DNA from: a virus
IMG/VR virus record: IMGVR_UViG_3300010412_000017
Span: 1 to 56,181 of that record
DNA: 56,181 bases
Direction: 5' to 3' (one strand)
This document shows, piece after piece, positions 15,542-22,629 of the stretch. The notes below the pieces were generated by a model that worked only from the letters and a program-made list of their open reading frames with translations, did not search any database and was not told where the DNA came from. The translations under genes were made by a program, and so were the position numbers. Position 1 is the stretch's first letter. Each line of letters begins with the position of its first letter.

Positions 15542-17233
15542 TTACGGTAAGTCCACTATGGTGTTGGGTGAAAGGGTCACGCCCACGGATATCCCGTTTT
15601 GCGTGATGGTTCCGCCGGTGCGGAAGAACCGCCAGCCCTTGAGCCGCACCTTTGTGGTCACCGCGACGTCGCTACTGTAGTTGTAGGTGGCGTCGCTGTA
15701 CACACCCGAGGCGTTGGTTGTGCCCTGGGTGATGAGGCTGCCGTCGCTGGCTGCCTCGATCCTTACGCGGGCCCCCTCTATCGGGTTGCCTGCGCTGTCC
15801 TCGACGGTGACGGTCAGGGTCACCGTGTTATTGATCGTCACCGTCCCGGTGTAGCCGCCCACGGTCTCGTAGCTGAGCGCCTGGGTGCCGCCGTCGGCCG
15901 GGTTCTGGGCCGCGCTGTTGGTCAGGTTGATAGTGATGTTCGCGCTCGTCGTGGCCGGGTTGATATAAAAAATGCGGTTGCCCGCGGTCCCGGTCTGGGT
16001 CGCGTAGCCGTCAAAAACGTAGCCGTCGATGTTGTAGGTGAACGGCCCAGCGCCGGTGGGCGCGATCTCGATGGCGTGCCCGGTGCCGTCGCTGTTAAAG
16101 CGCAGGTTGTCCTGGTTCTGCACATCGGTGGTGTTCTCGTCCCAGATGATGGCGCCGTTGGCATCGGTGGTGCCGTTAAAGGTCGCGCCGTCCAGGGTGA
16201 AGCTCTGCAGGTCGACCTGGTCGCAGTCGTTGAAGGTCAGGCTGGCACCAAACTTCGAGGCGTCCACCGTCGGGAAGGTGATCGCGGCCAGGCCGCCGAA
16301 GGTGACGTTGGTCAGCTCCACCACGTCGACGTTGGTGTCGCTCAGGTCGAAGGTCGCCCGCACGCCGGTGTTGACGATGGTCACGTTGGTCAGCTTGAAG
16401 CTGATCAGGTCGGTGGCGTTGCCGACCAGGCGGAAGGGGAAGTTGCCCGCGCCGATGGCCCGGCCGCCGCCGTTGTCGCCGATCCAGTACCACTGCTCGT
16501 TGGTGGCCTCGAAATAGGCGTCTGCCGTGGCGGTCGGGTTGCCCCACTCGGTCGGCGCAAAAAAGCCGTACTGCGCGCCCAGGGGGTTGTTGACCATGCC
16601 CCAGCCGTTGGTCTCGTCGTCGCCCTGGACGTCGGCCATGGTCTCGGGTGTGCCGCTCGTGCCGCCGTTGATGCGCAGCGCCGCGGTGCCGTTGGCGATG
16701 TAGCTGATCCGGTCGACCAAAACGTTAGCCACGTTGCCCTGGGCCTTGGCTAGGTGGAGGCTGCCGTAGCCGATGCGGGTGATGGCGGTCTGGGCCAGGC
16801 TCGCCTCGCTGCCGGCGTAGGCGTTGAAGCTGCCGGGGGTGGCGACCACCTCGGAAACGTCCAGCTTGAAGGCGTTGTAGAAGGGGGTCAGCGGCAGGCC
16901 GACAGCGTCGTTGCCGGCCACGTCATAGCCGATGTCGTTGGTGCCATCGCCCAGGGTGATCTGCACGCCGCCGTTGGCATAGGTGTCGACCAGGTTGTCC
17001 TTGACCAGCATGTACACCGTGGCATCGCTCAGGTTGTAGCTGAACGTCCCGCCGCCGCCGCTGGTCTGGGTGGTCCAGACGTGCTCGTCGGTGTTCGAGT
17101 GCTGGGTGGTGATCGCCGCGGTGCCCTCGTAAAAATAGCCGGTCAGGGTGGTCGTGGCCGGGGCCGCACCGTCGCCGGCCCAGCCGGTGGCGTTGTCGGC
17201 ATCGTTCACCTCGGTTCGCAGATCAACGCTCAT
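15542..17233 (-). CDS. Beta-rich virion protein with a C-terminal carboxypeptidase-regulatory-like Ig domain
   Basis: The protein has 563 residues. The first about 430 are repetitive beta strands with many Asn/Thr/Gly turns (VELTNVTFGGLAAITFP, FTLDGATFNGTTDANG), consistent with a parallel beta-helix or spike shaft. Residues about 470-530 form an Ig-like domain of the carboxypeptidase-regulatory type (TVTVEDSAGNPIEGARVRI, then TNASGVYSD), common in surface-exposed phage proteins that bind carbohydrates. It ends in VDLP like its downstream neighbour. No catalytic triad is obvious, so depolymerase activity cannot be claimed. Confidence 0.68.
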   Translation of the reverse strand: MSVDLRTEVNDADNATGWAGDGAAPATTTLTGYFYEGTAAITTQHSNTDEHVWTTQTSGGGGTFSYNLSDATVYMLVKDNLVDTYANGGVQITLGDGTNDIGYDVAGNDAVGLPLTPFYNAFKLDVSEVVATPGSFNAYAGSEASLAQTAITRIGYGSLHLAKAQGNVANVLVDRISYIANGTAALRINGGTSGTPETMADVQGDDETNGWGMVNNPLGAQYGFFAPTEWGNPTATADAYFEATNEQWYWIGDNGGGRAIGAGNFPFRLVGNATDLISFKLTNVTIVNTGVRATFDLSDTNVDVVELTNVTFGGLAAITFPTVDASKFGASLTFNDCDQVDLQSFTLDGATFNGTTDANGAIIWDENTTDVQNQDNLRFNSDGTGHAIEIAPTGAGPFTYNIDGYVFDGYATQTGTAGNRIFYINPATTSANITINLTNSAAQNPADGGTQALSYETVGGYTGTVTINNTVTLTVTVEDSAGNPIEGARVRIEAASDGSLITQGTTNASGVYSDATYNYSSDVAVTTKVRLKGWRFFRTGGTITQNGISVGVTLSPNTIVDLP

Positions 17234-17624
17234 GGAGCACCAGCGGCAGGATGGTCACGGCGAAAAGGTCCACAGGTTTGGGCGTCGGGATATAAAGCAC
17301 CTCGTCGCCCGGTCGCACGAATTGTTTAAGGTTCTCGGTAACGTTCCCGGTAATGATCGTAGCGTCCGGCTCAGGCATCACCTGGTCGATGCTCGTGCCG
17401 TGGGCAGGGATCAGGAAGCAGCGCGGGCCGGTCACCGTCACCAGGGCGCGCTCCATGGTGTGATAGGCCTCGTATTTCCCGTGGCGCTCCGGCTTGGGGT
17501 CGCCGACCATCATCCAGCGGTCGATGTCGTAGGCGGCCACGATCTGCTTCCACATGCGCCACTCGATAAAGTGTTCCGCCCTGGAAAAGCCCGGCTCCCA
17601 CATGCCCAGAAGGTTGCGCCTCAC
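17223..17624 (-). CDS. Unknown 133-residue protein of the portal region
   Basis: This protein starts MRRNLLGMWEPGFSRAEHF, overlaps its upstream neighbour by 4 bp and its downstream neighbour by 11 bp. It alternates strands and helices (WMMVGDPKPERHGKYEAYHT, then FLIPAHGTSIDQVM and ATIITGNVTENLKQF), an alpha/beta arrangement faintly reminiscent of a SPOUT-like fold. That likeness is too weak to name an enzyme. It is retained because spacing, overlap and composition match the flanking genes. Confidence 0.6.
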   Translation of the reverse strand: MRRNLLGMWEPGFSRAEHFIEWRMWKQIVAAYDIDRWMMVGDPKPERHGKYEAYHTMERALVTVTGPRCFLIPAHGTSIDQVMPEPDATIITGNVTENLKQFVRPGDEVLYIPTPKPVDLFAVTILPLVLHER

Positions 17625-17905
17625 CAGCCCGCCTCCGCTCCCATGGTGGGCCGCACGATCTCGTCCATGGGGCCTTCTGTGGGGTTGTGGATCACCCGCG
17701 GGGGCTCGTCCCAGGTGACGAAAACGAGCGGCCTGGGCTGCTCAGCGACCGCCAGGGGGGCGACTTGGCGGATGGCGTCGACCGCGTTCCAGGCGATGAC
17801 GGTCTCCTTGGTGGTCTTGGTCCTTGGGCCGGGCTCCTTGCCCTTGGCCGGGCGGTAGACCTTAACCTCGAAAAGGCGCCGCAGGCTCCGGGATCGGTAT
17901 ATCAA
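17621..17905 (-). CDS. Unknown small protein of the portal region
   Basis: The protein has 94 residues. A basic N-terminus (YRSRSLRRLFEVKVYRPAKGK) leads into a short helix (VIAWNAVDAIRQVAP) and strand (RPLVFVTWDEPP). It is ATGA-coupled on both sides. The phrase ETVIAWNAVDAIR resembles small proteins that convert sequence positions or bind nucleic acid, but I do not recognise a family. Confidence 0.55.
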   Translation of the reverse strand: MIYRSRSLRRLFEVKVYRPAKGKEPGPRTKTTKETVIAWNAVDAIRQVAPLAVAEQPRPLVFVTWDEPPRVIHNPTEGPMDEIVRPTMGAEAGW

Positions 17906-18291
17906 AGCTCGCTCCTAAATGTTCCAAAGATCCGCAGCGCCGGGCGCAAATGAATTACCTGGCCCTGGCGGCTAACGATCAAAGGCGTCACGAGAGGCTC
18001 GTAGGCCAGGGTCTGGCCCTGGCCGTTGAGGTAAATAACGCCGCCCACCACGACCGCCGGCTCGTCGGCGCGGGTGGCCCGCGGGTAAAAGAACACGCCC
18101 TGCTCCTCGGGGTCGGCCTCGGGGTTGGGGATGTAGCGCTCGCCATCCCAGCTCTCGGGGTAGAGGGCCAGGCGGCCCAGCTGCCAGGCGTCGATCTCCT
18201 GGCCGTCGGCGTCAACCAGCGCCATGGCGGCGATCTTGCCCTGGATGCCGTCGAGGAAGTCGGCCCGGCCGTTGGTGGTCAGCTGCAGCAT
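17902..18291 (-). CDS. Unknown 129-residue protein after the portal
   Basis: The protein starts at 18291, four bases past the portal stop. It is strand-rich (AALVDADGQEID-type turns, VVVGGVIYLNGQGQTLAYEPL, PLIVSRQGQVIHLRP) and could be a small beta-barrel head protein. There is no recognisable motif. It is coupled to the next gene by ATGA. Confidence 0.58.
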   Translation of the reverse strand: MLQLTTNGRADFLDGIQGKIAAMALVDADGQEIDAWQLGRLALYPESWDGERYIPNPEADPEEQGVFFYPRATRADEPAVVVGGVIYLNGQGQTLAYEPLVTPLIVSRQGQVIHLRPALRIFGTFRSEL

Positions 18292-18294
18292 CGC

Positions 18295-19773
18295 TTAGCC
18301 CCTCACCAGGCGGACCACGTTGCCGCTGTCGTCGCGCTCCACGTTGAAGGCGTCGCCGCCGTCCTGGGTGGAGGCCTGGCCGGCCCCGCCGTCGTTGCTG
18401 GCGTCTGGCTGGGCCGCTTCGAGGGCCTTCATCTCGTCCTCGACCGTGCGGTCCTCGGGCAGGATCTCGCCGACCTTCAGGTTGTGCAGCAGGGTCTCCT
18501 GGCTGATCGCGCCCTTGAGGTAGGCGTCCACCAGGGCCTGGATCTCCTGGGGGGTCATGCGGGCGTCCACGAAGTCCTTGTTCATCTCGACGCTCACGGC
18601 GTCGGCGCTGGCGCCTTCCCATTCCGCGGCCAGCTCCAGGGCGGCCTCCAGGCCCATGGCCACGGCGCCGGCGATGTCGGCCAGGGTGGCATTGCTGCCG
18701 GCCTGGTGAATACGGGCGGTCTCGGCGGCCTCGACGCCGGCCCGCGGGGGCTCGATCATCCGGGCGCCCAGGGCGGCCATCTTGGCCTCCTTTTCCTCCA
18801 TGCCGGTCTGCAGGGTGGCGATGCCGACCCCGCTGAACTCCAGGAAGCCGACCTGCGCGCCTTCCGGCAGGCGCCAGGCCTTGCCGCTGCCCAGGGGTAG
18901 CTCGGTGCCGGTCTTGCCCTCGTCCACGCCGGACACCCAGGGGGTGGGCAGGGCGGTCAGGTGCCGGCCGTGCTCGATGTCGGCGCTGTTGCGGTAGTGC
19001 GCCAGGTTCATCTCGGCGATGTCGAGGATCGGCGGGTCCCAGACGTCCAGGCCCACGCCCTTGGGGTTGACCGGGACAAACGGGATGCGGTCCAGGGGCT
19101 GGCCGGCCTTGAGCGGTACCAGGTCCTCGACCACCTGCCAGTTGTTGTTCTGGTCGCGCTTCCACAGGCGCTGGTGATAGCTCGCCGTGCCGGTGGGCTG
19201 CCCGGCCTCGTCGACGTCTGCCAGCAGCGTCAGCTCGCGATAGCGGATCTTGGCGGTCAGGGTGTACGGGTCGCTCGGGTCGGCCTCGTAGTAGCCCTCC
19301 TTGAGGACGATCAGCGTCAGGTTGCCGTCCTCGTCCTCGCGCCAGTTGGTGATCTCCTCGGCGGCGTAGCCGGTGAGGTAGAGGTCGCTGTTCTCTTGCT
19401 TGCTGCGGTCAACCAGGAAGCCCAGGCGCCCGCTGATAAGGAGGCCTTCCGTGGCGTGCTTGGCGACTTCCGCCAGGCTTTGTCCATCCTCGGTGGCGTT
19501 CTCCTCCAACGCCTCGATCTGGCTGGGTAGCTCGACCACCGGGGCTTTCCGGTTGACGAGGCCCGTCATGCCCTCGACCGTGCGGCCGGTGGCGTTGAAA
19601 AACACCGCCCGCTGCAGGTAGGCCTTGTACTCGTTGGCGTCCTGGCCCTCAAGCTGGGGCAGGTGCTCGGTGGTGCGCGCCTTCACGGCCGCCTGGCCGT
19701 CGTTGGCGTCGCGGGCGTGCTGCCACTTGATGGTCTGGTCCTGGTACTTGGGATGCACAGTGTCGATGGGCAT
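18295..19773 (-). CDS. Portal protein (DUF4055 family)
   Basis: The protein has 492 residues, the usual length for DUF4055 portals. Typical features are NATGRTVEGMTGLVNRKAP near residue 60, GRLGFLVDRS near residue 113, a TGYAAEEITNWRED motif, then IPFVPVNPKGVG and PPILDIAEMNLAHYRNSADIEHG. A stem/crown helix region follows (EKEAKMAALGARMIEPP) and a disordered acidic C-terminus. The dodecameric portal forms the unique vertex through which DNA enters. It lies ten bases after the large terminase gene, the standard order. Confidence 0.88.
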   Translation of the reverse strand: MPIDTVHPKYQDQTIKWQHARDANDGQAAVKARTTEHLPQLEGQDANEYKAYLQRAVFFNATGRTVEGMTGLVNRKAPVVELPSQIEALEENATEDGQSLAEVAKHATEGLLISGRLGFLVDRSKQENSDLYLTGYAAEEITNWREDEDGNLTLIVLKEGYYEADPSDPYTLTAKIRYRELTLLADVDEAGQPTGTASYHQRLWKRDQNNNWQVVEDLVPLKAGQPLDRIPFVPVNPKGVGLDVWDPPILDIAEMNLAHYRNSADIEHGRHLTALPTPWVSGVDEGKTGTELPLGSGKAWRLPEGAQVGFLEFSGVGIATLQTGMEEKEAKMAALGARMIEPPRAGVEAAETARIHQAGSNATLADIAGAVAMGLEAALELAAEWEGASADAVSVEMNKDFVDARMTPQEIQALVDAYLKGAISQETLLHNLKVGEILPEDRTVEDEMKALEAAQPDASNDGGAGQASTQDGGDAFNVERDDSGNVVRLVRG

Positions 19774-19782
19774 CGCGGGCTC

Positions 19783-21198
19783 CTATTTTCCGGTGGTTCG
19801 CATCAGTCCGACGTCCCGCTTCTTGGTTCTCAAGCGGTAGCGGGTCTCATCACCGATGTGATCCTCGGCGTCGGTATCGACGTCGTCCGGGTCCTTGTCG
19901 CTCCGCGGTAGGACCGGCACTGTCCGTATAAAATGCCTACAAGTTTCAAAAATGTACAGCCCTGGCTCGTCGAGCGGGTTGTCGCTGCTGTCAAGCAGGC
20001 GCTGTCGCAGCGCCTCCCAGCCGGCCTTGCGGCTGCCTGGGCCCTTGTCGGCCTTGGTCCAGGTCACGCCCTTGCTGCTCATGTCGTCGGCAATGCAGGT
20101 GCCGTTGACCACGTCCCATATGCTGGTATCGGCCGGGCCGGGCCGTACTCGATCCGCGATGTTCATGGCCCGCTCGCGCTCCTTGATCCCGGTGGCGATG
20201 TCCTTGGCGAGCATGCGGCAGCCGGTGTTCACCTCGCCGTTCCAGCCGTACCACTCGGCGATGCGGAAAATGGTCCCGCGGGGATAAGTCCTTGAGCTGC
20301 CATCGTTCAGGCGCACCTCGGTGCCGTCGCTCTCGGCCCACCACCCCACGCTGAATGGCTTGGAGGAGCCGTAGTCAAAGCTGCGGTCGATGCGCCAGGT
20401 GCTCGGGATCGGGAAGGGCCGCACGACGTGGGTGGCGCGATCCCAGAGGTCGTCGCAAATGCCGCCGGCGACGATGTCCCAGCTGCCCTCCAGCCAGGCT
20501 TTAAGCAGCCACTCCTTGCCCTTGCAGGCGGCGACGATGTTGTCGATGTAGCCGGGGTCGTTCTGCATCAGCAGGATGTTGTCCTGCACCTTGGCGGGAA
20601 TGTAGGCGCGGGTCCAAAGCTGGCCGGTGATCGGGCTCACCTCGCGCATGATGTGCATCGGTGGGCCTGGGTCGATGTAGCGGGCCTTCAACCAGTTGTG
20701 GCCCACGCCGCCGGGGTTGGCTGAAAGGTAGAGGCGCTTGCGCACGCCGTGGGCACTGCGCAGGGTGGCCTTCAGGGTGTCGATGGCGCCGGGGGTGGCG
20801 TAGTTGCCGGCCTCGTCGATCCCGCACCAGGTGTACTCGTGGCCCTGGTAGCGCAGGGCGTCGCGCTCCTTTTCCAGGTAGCGCAGCTTGAGCCAGCCGC
20901 CGTCTGGCATGCGCCAGATGCGCTTGCTGGCAAACCAGCGGGCCCCGATCAGCGGGTAGATCTCGTCGGCCTTCGCCATGAGGTCCTCCAGCTCCGGGTA
21001 GGTCTGGCGGAACAGGATCCCGCGGGCGTGCGGGCCCCAGGTGCGGGCGTGGTTCTCGAAGTCGAGCAGGGCGCCGTAGCTCTTGCCTCCGCCGCGGGCC
21101 CCGCCGTAGAGGATCTCGTTGGCCGGGCAGGTGATCAGCAGCGTCTGGCGCCCCTCCTGGGGGCCGACGATGGCCTGGGCTGTCGCGCTCGTGCTCAA
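19783..21198 (-). CDS. terL: Terminase large subunit (ATPase/nuclease)
   Basis: Read from a TTG at 21198 the protein has 471 residues, a normal TerL length. This TTG overlaps the stop of the upstream gene as TTGA. The frame stays open further upstream, but that extension is an arginine/proline-rich shadow. Walker A is GGARGGGKS (about 32-40), Walker B WCGIDEAG (about 124-131), a coupling segment is LYLSANPGG (about 157-164). The RuvC-like nuclease begins at FDYGSSKPF with D275, with a late acidic cluster DAEDHIGDE. It powers DNA translocation into the head and cuts the concatemer. No ATG or GTG lies near the beginning, so the TTG start is the best option. Confidence 0.88.
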   Translation of the reverse strand: MSTSATAQAIVGPQEGRQTLLITCPANEILYGGARGGGKSYGALLDFENHARTWGPHARGILFRQTYPELEDLMAKADEIYPLIGARWFASKRIWRMPDGGWLKLRYLEKERDALRYQGHEYTWCGIDEAGNYATPGAIDTLKATLRSAHGVRKRLYLSANPGGVGHNWLKARYIDPGPPMHIMREVSPITGQLWTRAYIPAKVQDNILLMQNDPGYIDNIVAACKGKEWLLKAWLEGSWDIVAGGICDDLWDRATHVVRPFPIPSTWRIDRSFDYGSSKPFSVGWWAESDGTEVRLNDGSSRTYPRGTIFRIAEWYGWNGEVNTGCRMLAKDIATGIKERERAMNIADRVRPGPADTSIWDVVNGTCIADDMSSKGVTWTKADKGPGSRKAGWEALRQRLLDSSDNPLDEPGLYIFETCRHFIRTVPVLPRSDKDPDDVDTDAEDHIGDETRYRLRTKKRDVGLMRTTGK

Positions 21199-21488
21199 AC
21201 CAGGCGCTCTAGCATCTCGGCGAAAATGGCGACCAGGAGCCAGGCCATCAAAACCCCGAGGCCGGCGGCGAAGCTGAGCACGGCCCAGATCGGCAGGTCG
21301 GGCTCGGGCTCCTCGTCCGGCCATTCCGGCTTGCTCCACAGGCGCAGGTTGCTGGGCAGGTCCGGGTAGTCGCCCAGGCCCTCGCCGTGGCAGTTGGGGC
21401 AGCCGTACTTGCCCAGGCGGCTGGGGAAGCAGTACCCGCAGGCCTCGCATCGGATCGGGTGGTCTACCGTGGGCTGCATCAGTTGCAC
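21195..21488 (-). CDS. Zinc-ribbon protein with a C-terminal membrane segment
   Basis: The protein has 97 residues. A four-cysteine ribbon occurs near the N-terminus (CEACGYCFPSRLGKYGCPNC), then an acidic proline-rich linker (PDEEPEPDLP) and one transmembrane helix (WAVLSFAAGLGVLMAWLLVAIF). A cytoplasmic ribbon tethered to the inner membrane between the terminase genes is unusual. Its stop is shared with the TerL start. Function unknown. Confidence 0.65.
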   Translation of the reverse strand: MQLMQPTVDHPIRCEACGYCFPSRLGKYGCPNCHGEGLGDYPDLPSNLRLWSKPEWPDEEPEPDLPIWAVLSFAAGLGVLMAWLLVAIFAEMLERLV

Positions 21489-21646
21489 GCCATCCGGCTG
21501 GTGTCGCTGATGTAGAGCACGCTGTTCCTGATGGCCTCGGCGAGCTGCAGGGCGGCCTCGGGGTCCAGCATGATCGTGTCGCTGGCCTGGGTGAGCTGGA
21601 TGACGACGTCGCCGGCGCTGGGCCGGGCGACTACCGTCATGCGCAT
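21479..21646 (-). CDS. Small 55-residue protein downstream of TerS
   Basis: I chose the ATG at 21646 (MRMTVVARPSAGDVVI) because an AAGGGGGA site lies just upstream across the TerS stop. The longer frame into TerS is proline-rich and looks like a shadow. The protein reads as a short beta hairpin plus helix (EAALQLAEAIRNSVL). It overlaps the next gene by 10 bp. No family recognised. Confidence 0.55.
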   Translation of the reverse strand: MRMTVVARPSAGDVVIQLTQASDTIMLDPEAALQLAEAIRNSVLYISDTSRMACN

Positions 21647-21647
21647 C

Positions 21648-22103
21648 TCATTCCCCCTTGTGGGGGGCAAAGCCGGCGGCTCTGGCGTCGCCGGTGAGTT
21701 GGGCTTGGGCGAGTGCACTCCACTCCTCCTCGTTTAGCTGGTCGTGGTGAATGACGAAAACCTCGCGGGCTCCGCCTCCGGTGTCGCCCTGGTCCTTGGG
21801 CAGGCCGTACTTCTCCGGGTGCCGGCGCTCGAGGTAGGCCATGGCGGCCCGCCAGTCGTCGGCCATGCCGCGGCGCCATACGGCCATGGCGGTCATCTCA
21901 GCCTGGGTCTCGGCGGCCTGTACTGCCTGCAGAAACTGCAGATACCGGCCTCGGTTCTGGTTCTCTCCCCGTTCGAGCCAGCTGTACAAGGTCCGCTCGG
22001 AAATGCCGGCGGCCTGCGCTGCGGTGCTCCTCGGGACCCCGATGGACAAGGCATCGCAGACCCGCTGCGTTACCTCGTCCGTGAGCTTGCTGCGTCGTGC
22101 CAT
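21648..22103 (-). CDS. terS: Terminase small subunit
   Basis: The protein has 151 residues. An N-terminal helix-turn-helix is clear (KLTDEVTQRVCDALSIGVPRS... then AAGISERTLYSWLERGE), the DNA-recognition part of small terminases. A central helical oligomerisation segment follows (FLQAVQAAETQAEMTAMAVW), then YLERRHPEKYGLPK, a phrase typical of phage TerS proteins. It lies two genes before TerL. The protein should bind the packaging site and deliver DNA to TerL. Confidence 0.85.
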   Translation of the reverse strand: MARRSKLTDEVTQRVCDALSIGVPRSTAAQAAGISERTLYSWLERGENQNRGRYLQFLQAVQAAETQAEMTAMAVWRRGMADDWRAAMAYLERRHPEKYGLPKDQGDTGGGAREVFVIHHDQLNEEEWSALAQAQLTGDARAAGFAPHKGE

Positions 22104-22145
22104 GGTGCGTTTTCTCTCCTTTTGCCTCTAGTTAGGGTGTTGTTA

Positions 22146-22161
22146 GGGTCTATTTAGACCC
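22146..22161. promoter_or_regulatory. Perfect 16-bp palindrome upstream of the terminase operon
   Basis: GGGTCTATTTAGACCC is an exact inverted repeat (7-bp arms, 2-bp centre) spanning the stop codon of the 46-residue gene, about 43 bases before the TerS start. Between it and TerS stands a direct repeat, CCCTAAC-AACA-CCCTAAC on the minus strand. No T run follows, so a protein-binding site or RNA hairpin controlling the packaging operon is more likely than a terminator. Confidence 0.35.
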
Positions 22162-22290
22162 CGTAATGGTCAGAACCGGCGCCTTTACGGCGTAAAAGGG
22201 CGGGTTCCAGATCACGAAGCTGCCGTAGGCGGCAGCGGTGCAAAGGGCGAAGATCGCCGCTCCGGTGATGAATTTGCGGGCTCGATGCAT
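22150..22290 (-). CDS. Small single-span membrane protein
   Basis: The frame has 46 codons from the ATG at 22290 (MHRARKFITGAAIFALCTAA). It has a basic start and one hydrophobic helix (about 8-24), then a short periplasmic-type tail. A GGGAGAG site lies eight bases upstream. It overlaps the end of the coiled-coil gene by 79 bp in another frame. The nesting resembles Rz/Rz1 pairs, but neither partner has the other hallmarks (no lipobox here, no membrane anchor there). Confidence 0.5.
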   Translation of the reverse strand: MHRARKFITGAAIFALCTAAAYGSFVIWNPPFYAVKAPVLTITGSK

Positions 22291-22622
22291 ACCAGCTCTC
22301 CCATGGTCATGGTCTGTTTCGCCAGCGCCTCCAGGGCCCTGGCCGTGCTTGCGATCCGCTCCCTGGTCTTGCGCAGCTCCGCCCTGAGCTTGCGGTTCTC
22401 TCGTTCGATGGCCCCCAGTGCCTCGTTCCCCTGGGCGACCTGGTCCAGCCGTTGGCGCAGCGCCGTGTTCTGGCGCCGCAGCTGGTCCCGCTCCGCCCGC
22501 TCCTTGTAGGCCGGCGATCCGCCTGCCCGGATGTTGCCGTAGCTCCGGTGCTTGCTGATCAGGCTCATCCAGGCCTCGGCCCACTCCTCGGTCAGGAAGC
22601 GGTAGCCGTTCCGCTCGATCAC
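22212..22622 (-). CDS. Coiled-coil protein downstream of the methyltransferase
   Basis: I read this from a GTG at 22622, eight bases past the methyltransferase stop, giving 136 residues. It starts VIERNGYRFLTEEWAEAWMS and then forms a long, strongly heptad-patterned, highly charged coiled coil (about 45-110; RLDQVAQGNEALGAIEREN). The last about 25 residues overlap the small membrane gene and are Ser/Pro-rich. It resembles short phage coiled-coil proteins of unknown role. Confidence 0.6.
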   Translation of the reverse strand: MIERNGYRFLTEEWAEAWMSLISKHRSYGNIRAGGSPAYKERAERDQLRRQNTALRQRLDQVAQGNEALGAIERENRKLRAELRKTRERIASTARALEALAKQTMTMGELVCIEPANSSPERRSSPFAPLPPTAAS

Positions 22623-22629
22623 GTCCCTG

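Noticed and set aside
22150-22622. Rz/Rz1 spanin pair
   Set aside because: The nested arrangement is suggestive, but the outer gene has no membrane anchor and the inner gene has no lipobox.
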